A stretch of DNA of 64,000 nucleotides from contig NC_053489.1 of the NCBI RefSeq assembly GCF_905171775.1, positions 589,921,832-589,985,831 on the forward strand, read 5' to 3'. Shown in pieces: positions 22,280 to 32,824 of this stretch. Both the position numbers and the translations under genes were made by a program. Under the pieces are notes generated by a model. It was given only the letters and a program-made list of their open reading frames with translations. It did no database searches and had not been told where the DNA came from. How positions within the stretch are numbered: the stretch's first letter is position 1; every line of letters starts with the position of its first letter. Source of the stretch: Rana temporaria. Lineage: Eukaryota; Chordata; Amphibia; Anura; Ranidae.

Positions 22280-24128
22280 CGCATGCGCAATTGCGCGAAC
22301 AACACGCGACCATTTCCTGGAGCCTTGCCAGTTTCCAACTTATGATCGCAGCGCAATCACACAGCAACATGGTTGGAAGCAATTTCACTAAGTCTGAGGA
22401 AAAGTTGCTGATTTGTGTAAGTATTTTGACCACTGTTATTTCATCATCTTCAACTGCATTTAAGTCTAGTTTAAAAGTTAGTATATATGATCAGATATTA
22501 GTATTTCACAAAAAATGTGTCTCCTGCTTTTACAAAACTACAAGTCCCAGCATGCCTGGACAGCTGCAGACACCCTGGTTGGCAAATGTGTATTTAGGCA
22601 CTTTTCCTTGTTATTTAGCATAATGAATTTAACATTTTATTGGACATAGGACGTATGCGAACGTCCTGACTTCAGTGTCCTCAAGGCCCAAGGACGTTCG
22701 AATACATATTGCCCTTTAGATGTTGCAGAACTACAACTTCCAGCATGCCTGGGAATGCTGGCACTTCTAGTATTGTAAGTTCTGCAGGCCCCCATTTTTC
22801 AGGCCTTTATGCACTGGTCTCTAAACTGTGGCACCCTAGATGCAGCAAAAGTAAAATTCTTAGCATGCACTGACAGACCGTGGCTGATGGGAGTAGTAGT
22901 TTTGCAACAGCTGGAGTTGGACTGGTCTTGAAACCCAGAGTTAGGTAACAAACCCGTAGTGTTTTGCAACCATTCTGCCTCCAGCTGGTTATTTTCTGTT
23001 GAAAAGCCTGTGGCGTGCAAAACACAACCCAAAAACTCCACCCGGTGCAAGGAAAAATTTGCACACACCTAAAGAGTGACATCACAAAAAACTGCGACGG
23101 TTGCATACGTCAGTGGTCCTCCGAAAAGGTCCCGTCTCTGACCCCCCGGGGCGTTAGGCTCCTGACAGGGAAAAGAGTTACTGTGGTCCATACAGCCGAA
23201 GCCATATGGACCCATCTCGGTCCAAGCAGCGCAATCAACACGCGAACAACACGCGACCATTTCCTGGACCCTTGCCAGTTTCCAACTTTATGATCGCAAC
23301 GCAATCGCAGAGCAAGATGGTTGGAAGTAATTTCACTGTATCTGAGGAAAAGATGCGGATTTGTGTAAGTATTTTGACCACTGTTATTTCATTATCTTCA
23401 ACTGCATTTTAGTCTAGTTTAAAAGTTAGTATATATGATCAGATATTAGTATTTCACAAAAAATGTGTCTCCTGCTTTTACAAAACTACAAGTCCCAGCA
23501 TGCCTGGACAGCTGCAGACACCCTGGTTGGCAAATGTGTATTTAAGCACTTTTCCTTGTTATTTAGCATAATGAATTTAAAATTTTATTGGACATAGGAC
23601 GTATGCGAACGTCCTGACTTCAGTGTCCTCAAGGCCCAAGGACGTTCGAATACATATTGCCCTTTAGATGTTGCAGAACTACAACTTCCAGCATGCCTGG
23701 GAATGCTGGCACTTCTAGTATTGTAAGTTCTGCAGGCCCCCATTTTTCAGGCCTTTATGCACGGGTCTCTAAACTGTGGCACCCTAGATGCAGCAAAAGT
23801 AAAATTCTTAGCATGCACTGACAGACCGTGGCTGATGGGAGTAGTAGTTTTGCAACAGCTGGAGGTGGACTGGTCTTGAAACCCAGAGTTAGGTAACAAA
23901 CCCGTAGTGTTTTGCAACCATTCTGCCTCCAGCTGTTTTTTTCCTGTTGAAAAGCCTGTGGCGTGCAAAACACAACCCAAAAACTCCACCCGGATGCAGT
24001 GAAAAATGTGCACACACCTAAAGAGTGACATCACAAAAAACTGCGACGGGTACATACGTCAGTGGCCCTCCGAAAAGGTCCCGTCTCTGACCCCCGGGGC
24101 GTTAGGCTCCTGACAGGGAAAAGAGTTA
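22280..24128 (+). repeat. Tandem duplication covering exon 1 of the Myb-like gene
   Basis: 22280-23180 and about 23230-24128 are near-identical copies offset by 948 bp. Each contains an upstream GAACAACACGCGACCATTTC block, the ATG exon with its GTAAGT donor, and two ACTACAAsTYCCAGCATGCC motifs. Divergence is only a few percent by eye. Confidence 0.9.
22369..22416 (+). other. Duplicate first exon of the Myb-like gene
   Basis: ATG, 16 codons and a GTAAGT donor in phase 0, exactly as in the copy at 23317. Both could splice to exon 2 at 24385. The predicted N-terminus (MVGSNFTKSEEKLLIC) differs at four positions from that of copy 2, so the gene may have alternative starts. Confidence 0.55.
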
Positions 24129-27100
24129 GCAACGCATATCTCCCCTATACGTGTATCCTGTGTTGTTAATAATATATTCATAATTATGCAAATGATAATG
24201 GCTGCTATATTTATGCAAAAAAGGTGGCAACCGAAATGGCAGGATATAAAATCTTTCATGTTACCCCTGTCATTGATTAATAAGGCGAGAATGCTTCCAA
24301 TTGTTGAATAGCATACATTTACGTCATATATCCATAAGGCTGTCAACAGAAGTATTACAATATACTTTGTTCTTCATCTTGCAGAAGTTCCTGGAAACAG
24401 GATACGATAAGCTGCGGAGGCAGCCAGAGAAAAGGGCTGTGGTCAGCGCCCTAATCGCTGACTTTGGCGGCCAACACGACCACAATGCAATTGTCAAGAA
24501 GTGGTCTGACCTGAAGAGGCGCCAAATGGATCAGGTCAGACGTCTTCGGGCTAAATATCATCCAGGTAAGTTATTGTTGACAGTTATGTTTTTTTTTTAA
24601 AAAGTGTATTTTGTGCGTGAACTCGAAAGAGAGAGGAGCCGGCCTGCAGGAGTTGGGAGGCCTCCCCCAGAGACAATCTGCCACCTTTCTCCATGCCCCG
24701 GTTGGCAATGGCGGGTGTGAGGGGGTCCTCCCAACCCAACCTCGCATAGCACACCCACCAGGGGCGGGGCTGAGACCACCAAACGCAATTCACAGGTAGC
24801 CGAGAGCGGGATCCGAAACCCCTAGCTGCAGAGGTGAATCACTTGTCAGTGCAGTGGCAATCGCGTGGAGCCACCGCAGCTCCTTTGGTGACAGTTATGT
24901 AAGGTCATATGTAATTCATGTAAGGTCAGATGTTGTTAACCAAGATGCCATGTTGTGCTAACATATATCAGCACCAGCCAAGGTATTCATAGTACTGTTG
25001 AAAAAAGACATGGGACAGCAGACAGGAACACAGAAGTTATGTGGGAACATAATTTTCCCATTGCTTTGCATGGGACTTTAAAGAAAAACCCCGACCATGG
25101 CAAGTGGGGGTGGGTAAGGTTTAAACCACCTATCCTATGTTTGTGGCTGACATATAAGTAACCTGTGTGCCAAGTTTCATATAAATATCTTTAGCCGTTT
25201 GTACGTGATGCTGGAACATACATACATACATACATACATACATACATACATTTATGCACACACACACGTTGAGTTTTATATATATAGATTACCACTAAAT
25301 TCCTGTGTTAGGAGTGGGGTTGTTATAGTAATCCCGTGTGCTCCATCAGGCCCTTTTTTTAACATGAGATGGTCTGAACAAAACAAAGGAGACAAAAACA
25401 GCTCATTTTAACATGGTTGCATCCCAGCTCACGCTCAGTCCCCTGTAGTGCCCACAAGACCCTTTAATATAACATTGTCCCATTGGTTAACTGTCTATAT
25501 AAATCAATTTGTATTCATATACAATACAGCAGAGTACACAGAATTTGCATACGTCATTAGAAAACATTTTTATAATATATGAACATTGTGTTATTATAGG
25601 AGCTCCAATGCCAGTTGTCCGCGCCAAGCGCAGAAGGCGCCAGGCCGATGAGGAGGAGGAGGAGGATGCGGCAGAGGAGGATGCGGCAGAGGAGGAGATG
25701 GATGAAGAGGAGCAGCCAGGGCCCTCCCACTCCCCAACCCCAGCTCCTGCTGAGGAGCAAGCTGAGGAGCTTCCCCCCCCCACCACCCCAACTTCTGAAG
25801 CAGAAGAGCAGGAGGAAGAGAGCGGTCCTGTGAGCCTCGTTCAGGAAGGTAAATATGTGCACAATTATTAATAACATTTCAACAATAAAATGTAGATATA
25901 AAAATGGACAACATATAAAGCGCACCTGTCAGATTGTAGAACCATAATATGGTATTGATGCTAGAAGTATACAGGTAGTGCATAATTATTAGGCAAGTTG
26001 TATTTTTGAGGATTCATTTTATTATTGAACAACAACCATGTTCTCAATGAACCCCAAAAACTCATTAATATCAAAGCTGAATTTTTTTGGAAGTAGTTTT
26101 TAGTTTGTTTTTAGTGTTAGTTATTTTCGGGGGATATCTGTGTGTGCAGGTGACTACTATTACTGTGCAGAATTTTTAGGCAACTTAACCAAAAAATAAA
26201 TATATACCCATTTCAATGATTTATTTTTAAAAGTGAAACCAATATAACATCTCAACATTCACAAATACACATTTCTGACATTTAAAAAAAAAACAAAAAC
26301 AAATCAGTGACCAATATAGCCACCTTTCTTTGCAAGGACACTCAAAAGCCTGACATCCATGGATTCTGTCAGTGTTTTGATCTGTTCACCATCAACATTG
26401 CGTGCAGCAGCAACCACAGCCTCCCAGACACTGTTCAGAGAGGTGTACTGTTTTCCCTCCTTGTAAATCCCACATTTGATGATGGACCACAGGTTCTCAA
26501 TGGGGTTCAGATCAGGTGAACAAGGAGGCCATGTCATTACTTTTTTTTATTTAATACCCTTTCTTGCCAGCCACGCTGTGGAGTACTTTGACACGTGTGA
26601 TGGAGCATTGTCCTGCATGAAAATCATGTTTTTCTTGAAGGGTGGTGACTTTTTCCTGTACCACTGCTTGAAGAAGGTCTCTTCCATAATCTGGCAGTAG
26701 GACTGGGAGTTGAGCTTGACTCCATCCTCAATCCGAAAAGGCCCCACAAGCTCATCTTTGATGATACCAGCCCAAACCAGTACTCCACCACCACCTTGCT
26801 GGCGTCTGAGTCGGACTGGAGCTCCCTGCCCTTTACCAATCCAGCCACGGGCTCTTCCATCTGGCCCATCAAGACTCACTCTCATTTCAGCAGTCCATAA
26901 AACCTTAGAAAAATCTTTCTTGAGATATTTATTGGCACAGTCTTGACGTTGCAGCTTGTGTGTCTTGTTCAGTGGTCATCGTCTTTCAGCCTTTCTTACC
27001 TTGGCCATGTCTCTGGGTATTGCACACCTTGTGCTTTTGGGCACCCCAGTGATGTTGCAGCTCTGAAATATGGCCAATCTTGTGGCAAGTGTCATCTTGG

Positions 27101-27803
27101 CAGCTGCACGCTTAACTTTTCTCAGTTCATGGGCAGTTATTTTGCACCTTTGTTTTTCCACACGCTTCTTTTGTTTGATGATCACGCTTCAGAAGCTTTG
27201 CAACTTTAAGAGTGCTGCATCCCTCTGCTAGATATCTCTCTATTTTGGACTTTTCAGAGTCTGTCAAATCCTTCTTTTGGCCCATTTTGACAAAGAAAAG
27301 GAAATTGACTAATAATTATGCACAACTGATATAGAGTGTTGATGTCATTAGACCACACACCTTCTCATTACAGAGATGTACATTACCTAATATGCCTAAT
27401 CTGTAGTAGGCTTTCGAGCCTATACAACTTGGAGTAAGACAACATGTATAAAGAGGATGATGTGGTCCAAATACTCATTTGCCTAATAATTCTGCACTCC
27501 CGGGATGTGTTAGACACATAACAAGTGTATACACATGATAATGATTGATTAATAAGCAAAAAAAATTTTTTATTTATTTGGTAACGTTATTTTAAATCTA
27601 AATTTTTTTTTTATTATATCCTAACAGTATCAAGAAAGATGATGAGGCAGAACGCGCTCATAAAGACTACCCACCTGAGGATCCAGGCAAATCAGCGCCA
27701 GATCCGCTACCTTATTCAGCAAAATGTGCTGCTGGAGCAGCAGCAATTAAAAAATATAGAGAAGATGGAGCGCCTTCAGAAGCTCAATCAGAGTTATATC
27801 TGA
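23317..27803 (+). CDS. Myb/SANT-like DNA-binding protein of the hAT element, four exons
   Basis: Predicted exons: 23317-23364, 24385-24565, 25600-25848 and 27628-27803 (stop TGA). Every intron is GT-AG (donors GTAAGT, GTAAGT, GTAAAT; acceptors TTGCAG, TTATAG, TAACAG) with phases 0, 1, 1, and the sum is 654 nt, 217 residues. Residues about 5-76 look like the Myb/SANT-like fold of the Myb_DNA-bind_5 type (SEEK near the start, KKWSDLKRR in the recognition region). Residues about 84-90 form a basic cluster (RAKRRRRQ), then a Glu/Asp-rich and Pro-rich linker. Residues 161-217 are a Gln/Leu-rich coiled coil. AATAAA follows at 27819. Myb-like partners assist transposases in PIF/Harbinger elements; a similar role here is inferred. 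Introns hold a SINE-like copy and a Tc1 relic, yet the coding exons are intact. Confidence 0.8.
24590..24888 (-). mobile_element. SINE-like retroposon in intron 2
   Basis: About 299 bp bounded by a perfect 12-bp duplication TGACAGTTATGT (24578-24589 and 24889-24900). A T-run at the left edge marks a poly(A) tail on the minus strand. A degenerate B-box-like GGTTTCGGATCCC lies near its 5' end on the minus strand. No coding sequence. It sits 23 bp from the intron 2 donor. Confidence 0.8.
24901..25599. other. Rest of intron 2, with repeat tail and (ACAT)n
   Basis: GTGCCAAGTTTCATATAAAT then TAGCCGTTTGTACGTGATGC at 25167-25212 is a tail motif common to several vertebrate repeats. It is followed by (CATA)n and a short CA run (25217-25268). 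Nothing else recognised. Confidence 0.5.
25972..27504 (-). mobile_element. Tc1/mariner element in intron 3
   Basis: Inverted ends share AGTGCA(T/G)AATTATTAGGCAA (left from 25972, right ending about 27504), with TA at the left junction. It encodes the degraded transposase below and adds about 1.5 kb to intron 3 of the Myb-like gene without touching splice sites. Confidence 0.85.
26307..27285 (-). pseudogene. Tc1/mariner transposase, broken
   Basis: Reading from ATG at 27285 there is an N-terminal helix-turn-helix part, then a frameshift near 27170. The catalytic core follows in pieces: a GGGGVLVWAGI segment, MQDNAPSH carrying the second aspartate, and SPDLNPIENLW carrying the third acidic region, ending GGYIGH at 26307. 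Where the first catalytic aspartate is expected, the translation reads WTAEMR, an alanine. An A/T-run with stops separates two parts at about 26545. Dead copy. Confidence 0.85.
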
Positions 27804-27818
27804 AATTATGTTTTTGTT

Positions 27819-27824
27819 AATAAA
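27819..27824 (+). terminator. Poly(A) signal of the Myb-like gene
   Basis: AATAAA 16 bp after the stop codon. Confidence 0.7.
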
Positions 27825-29760
27825 TATTATTTTTTGGAAATGTTTCATTTCTTTTTGAGATAGATTTGTAGGTTTTTCAACACATCTAACTTCACATCAA
27901 ACAAATCAACATCAACACATTTAACTTCATAATAAGCAAAAACATTTTATACTATTATTTTATTTAACAGTAACCTAGGACAAACTAAAGCACACGACAC
28001 AGACACGACGAACACAAAATAAACTGTTGAAAAATGAACATAACAAAAGCAACAATATATATATATATACAAAGAGAGAGAGAGGGAGAGCAAGAAAGAG
28101 AGAGAATGCAGATGAGCTCTTGCAGACAGCCCAATGGTTGCAGTATAAATGCCGCAAAACAGGGTTTAACATAAGGTTCATTGTTATAGTTACACTTGCT
28201 GTTTAGATCCGGTCTGGTAGCTTGTAGCGGAGGCTGTTGGTGGATCCGCTGTGCCAGAGAGGTCATGAAGCTTTACTCAGCATGGAGGCAGCAGCAGGAG
28301 TATTAAAATATAATATAACTAGACAATGCATTTCCTGAGGAAAATGCGAGTGGGAATGCTGAATAGCTTAATTGGTGAGCCCCTTGCCAAAGACATTCAC
28401 CATAACCACTACACTATCTTTAGGACACACAGCTTCTTTCTCTATCTGCAAAGTATAGAGTATGCTGACTTCCTGGTCGCCCCTCCCCCCTCAATAGGTT
28501 TCCCCTCCCCCCCAGGTCAGTGAGGAGGAATATTGCACTGAGGTCAGGAAAGTGATTTATGGAAAGAAATAACATTACAAACGCTTTTAATTCACAGATC
28601 TAATACATGATTTAAGCCTCCAAACAAAGCTTAATAAATCCTCAAACGTACATGCAATTGATACAACGACTACACCGTTTGAAATACACGGCCCTTGTAA
28701 ACGTATCGATATGAAATTTATGTAGATAAACTTAAAAATGTGGCCATGTCTGCGATTTAGAAAAGAGCGTCTTTGTGAGTTCTGCAGCAACATTTTTTAG
28801 ATAATTTAACATGAGAGTCTATGAGACATAATTTCTGGCTGTTGCTCCAATAACTAAAACTAAAATACGTATCGCAGAATTGATCACATTGCCATAAACC
28901 AGACAAGCATAGCTACGTTTTGATATAAAAATTGTGTATGAAAAGTAGATCTTGTGGGCGTGAGACCAATTTGTTTCCCCTTTTTGTAAAGATATTTTTA
29001 ATTACAAAGATCTCCAATGTTAAGGTCACATGACAGACTCTAAATCCCCTCCATAGGATTACATTATAACCTATCGCATTTTTGTGAAAAATTAGCAAAA
29101 CGTAAATTGCATTTTCACCAAAAAATTGTAAACGATAAGGATCTGAAAAGTCATAGCCGGATAGCTAAATATTTAGTGATCGCTTTACAGTTTTTTCAGT
29201 GTCTGTAAGTGAAAGTATGAAGTAGCTGAAACTTTTGGCAGGGCATGTGAATTCAAAGGGGAAAAGGATGTTCTCATTGACTTCAATGTTAAAAAAAGGG
29301 TCTAAAAGCTTAAAATTTATAAAAGTGTAAAAAGTAGGAAAAAACTTGAAGAAGTCCCATCATTTGCTGAAAGAGACGAACATTTTTACAGTTGAATGGT
29401 CTCAATAGCTGAAAGTATGCCGAAGTTACGCAGAACCAAAAAACGTAAGGAATAATAAGATTACTAAATTTACGGATATCAATACTGGAAATGTTTATTA
29501 AAGCATTCACACTAATTAAGATTAATACATTTATGGGTATCCATACTAGGAATGCTTATTAAAGCATTCCCACTAAGTATCACACAGGCATGATTTACAA
29601 GCAGTAGTGGTAATAGTAATACATAGCATAAAAACACTTGGGGAATACTTTACAGCATCAGTAGTGGTCATAGTAGTCAATAGTGTACCAAAAAATTGGG
29701 ACACAGGTGTCTTGACTGAGCTGTAATAGTAGTAGTAGACATTGACAATACAGTGTCAAA
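27825..29760. other. Intergenic interior of the hAT element
   Basis: Contains a short TA/GA simple repeat (28053-28106). A minus-strand open frame at 27985-28266 has no recognisable domain. Otherwise this is AT-rich non-coding sequence. Confidence 0.4.
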
Positions 29761-29780
29761 TCACTCGTGCAAGAGGTGCC

Positions 29781-32115
29781 ATGATGAACAGCAGTCTTAA
29801 TAAGAGTATATAGGGTGTGAAATAACTGCTGACATAGGTGTCTTGACTGGGCGGCAGCAGCAGCAGAAGCAGCAGTAGTAGTATTAACAGTAGTAGTTGA
29901 TACAGAGTCATATCACATGGGCAGGAGTTGCCATGATGTACAGCAGTCTTAATAAGAGTATATAGAGTGTGAAATAACTGCTGACATAGGTGTATTGACT
30001 GGGCGGCAGCAGCAGCAGAAGCAGCAGTAGTAGTATTAACAGTAGTAGTTGATACAGAGTCATATCACATGGGCAGGAGTTGCCATGATGTACAGCAGTC
30101 TTAATAAGAGTATATAGAGTGTGAAATAACTGCTGACATAGGTGTATTGACTGGGCGGGAGCAGCAGCAGAAGCAGCAGTAGTAGTATTAACAGTAGTAG
30201 TTGATACAGAGTCATATCACATGGGCAGGAGTTGCCATGATGTACAGCAGTCTTAATAAGAGTATATAGAGTGTGAAATAACTGCTGACATAGGTGTATT
30301 GACTGGGCGGCAGCAGCAGCAGAAGCAGCAGTAGTAGTATTAACAGTAGTAGTTGATACAGAGTCATATCACATGGGCAGGAGTTGCCATGATGTACAGC
30401 AGTCTTAATAAGAGTATATAGAGTGTGAAATAACTGCTGACATAGGTGTATTGACTGGGCGGCAGCAGCAGCAGAAGCAGCAGTAGTAGTATTAACAGTA
30501 GTAGTTGATACAGAGTCATATCACATGGGCAGGAGTTGCCATGATGTACAGCAGTCTTAATAAGAGTATATAGAGTGTGAAATAACTGCTGACATAGGTG
30601 TATTGACTGGGCGGCAGCAGCAGCAGAAGCAGCAGTAGTAGTATTAACAGTAGTAGTTGATACAGAGTCATATCACATGGGCAGGAGTTGCCATGATGTA
30701 CAGCAGTCTTAATAAGAGTATATAGAGTGTGAAATAACTGCTGACATAGGTGTATTGACTGGGCGGCAGCAGCAGCAGAAGCAGCAGTAGTAGTATTAAC
30801 AGTAGTAGTTGATACAGAGTCATATCACATGGGCAGGAGGTGCCATGATGAACAGCAGTAGGAATAAGAGTATATAGAGTGTTAAACAACTGCTGACATA
30901 GGTGTATTGACTGGGCGGCAGCAGCAGCAGAAGCAGCAGTAGTAGTATTAACAGTAGTAGATGATACAGAGTCATATCACATGGGCAGGAGGTGCCATGA
31001 TGAACAGCAGTAGGAATAAGAGTATATAGAGTGTTAAACAACTGCTGACATAGGTGTATTGACTGGGCGGCAGCAGCAGCAGAAGCAGTAGTAGTAGTAT
31101 TAACAGTAGTAGTTGATACAGAGTCATATCACATGGGCAGGAGGTGCCATGATGAACAGCAGTAGGAATAAGAGTATATAGAGTGTTAAACAACTGCTGA
31201 CATAGGTGTATTGACTGGGCGGCAGCAGCAGCTGAAGCAGCAGTAGTAGTATTAACAGTAGTAGTTGATACAGAGTCATATCACATGGGCAGGAGTTGCC
31301 ATGATGTACAGCAGTCTTAATAAGAGTATATAGAGTGTGAAATAACTGCTGACATAGGTGTATTGACTGGGCGGCAGCAGCAGCAGAAGCAGCAGTAGTA
31401 GTATTAACAGTAGTAGTTGATACAGAGTCATATCACATGGGCAGGAGGTGCCATGATGAACAGCAGTAGGAATAAGAGTATATAGAGTGTTAAACAACTG
31501 CTGACATAGGTGTATTGACTGGGCGGCAGCAGCAGCAGAAGCAGTAGTAGTAGTATTAACAGTAGTAGTTGATACAGAGTCATATCACATGGGCAGGAGG
31601 TGCCATGATGAACAGCAGTAGGAATAAGAGTATATAGAGTGTTAAACAACTGCTGACATAGGTGTATTGACTGGGCGGCAGCAGCAGCTGAAGCAGCAGT
31701 AGTAGTATTAACAGTAGTAGTTGATACAGAGTCATATCACATGGGCAGGAGTTGCCATGATGTACAGCAGTCTTAATAAGAGTATATAGAGTGTGAAATA
31801 ACTGCTGACATAGGTGTATTGACTGGGCGGCAGCAGCAGCAGAAGCAGCAGTAGTAGTATTAACAGTAGTAGTTGATACAGAGTCATATCACATGGGCAG
31901 GAGGTGCCATGATGAACAGCAGTAGGAATAAGAGTATATAGAGTGTTAAACAACTGCTGACATAGGTGTATTGACTGGGCGGCAGCAGCAGCTGAAGCAG
32001 CAGTAGTAGTATTAACAGTAGTAGTTGATACAGAGTCATATCACATGGGCAGGAGTTGCCATGATGTACAGCAGTCTTAATAAGAGTATATAGGGTGTGA
32101 AATAACTGCTGACAT
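29781..32115. repeat. 152-bp satellite array, 16 units
   Basis: The anchor ATGATG recurs every 152 bp from 29781 to 32061. Each unit holds a CAGCAGCAGCAGAAGCAGCA trinucleotide tract and AGTAGTAGTATTAACAGTAG. Two unit types alternate: A (ATGATGTACAGCAGTCTTAA) and B (ATGATGAACAGCAGTAGGAA). The order from the left is A-like x7, B, B, B, A, B, B, A, B, A. Repeating 73-codon frames on the minus strand come from the array and are not genes. Confidence 0.95.
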
Positions 32116-32119
32116 AATT

Positions 32120-32790
32120 GTCTTGACTGATCCAAAGGAGTCATGGGAGAAAATCATGTGGTCAGATGAGACTATAATATAATTTTTTGATCATAATTTC
32201 ACTAACCGTGTTCGGAGGAAGAATAATGATGAGTACCATGCCAAGAACGCCATCCCTAATGTGAAGCATGGGGGTGGTAGCATCATGCTTTGGTGGTGTT
32301 TTTCTGCACATGGGACAGGGTGACTGCACTGTATTAAGGAGAGGATGACCGGGGCCATGTATTGCAAGATTTTGGGCAACAACCTCCTTCCCTGAGTTAG
32401 AGCTTTGAAGATGGGTCGAGGCTGGGTCTTCCAACATGAGAATGACCCAAAGCACACAGCCAGGATAACCAAGGATTGGCTCTGTAAGGAGCATATCAAG
32501 GTTCTGGCGTGGCCTAGCCAGTCTCCAGACCTAAACCCAATAGAGAATCTTTGGAGGGAGCTCAAACTCCGTGTTTCTCAGCGATAGCCCAGAAACATGA
32601 CTGATGTAGAGAAGATCTGTGTGGAGGAGTGGGCCAAAATCCCTCCTCCAGTGTGTGCAAAGCTGGTGTAAAACTACAAGAAATGTTTGACCGCTGTAAT
32701 TGCAAAGAAAGCCTACTGTACCAAATATTAACATTGATTTTCTCTGATGTTGAAATAGTTATATTCAGCACTGTAAATACATCAGGTCCG
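32120..32790 (+). pseudogene. Tc1 transposase C-terminal relic
   Basis: A decayed second Tc1 family: GGGGGTGGTAGCATCATGCT at about 32269 (the GGG.. MLW block), an HENDPKHTA segment with the second catalytic position, and SPDLNPIENLW at about 32524-32556. Several stops; no N-terminus. It abuts the satellite on its left. Confidence 0.85.
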
Positions 32791-32824
32791 GGGCTTCATC
32801 AGGGAATGCATGGCAAGGGACCCT

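Noticed and set aside
25509..25871. Independent 120-codon gene
   Set aside because: Its acidic part is exon 3 of the spliced Myb-like gene; the rest is intron sequence.
30668..32144. Family of identical 73-codon frames
   Set aside because: Each is a shadow of one 152-bp satellite unit; the leucine run is the reversed CAG tract.
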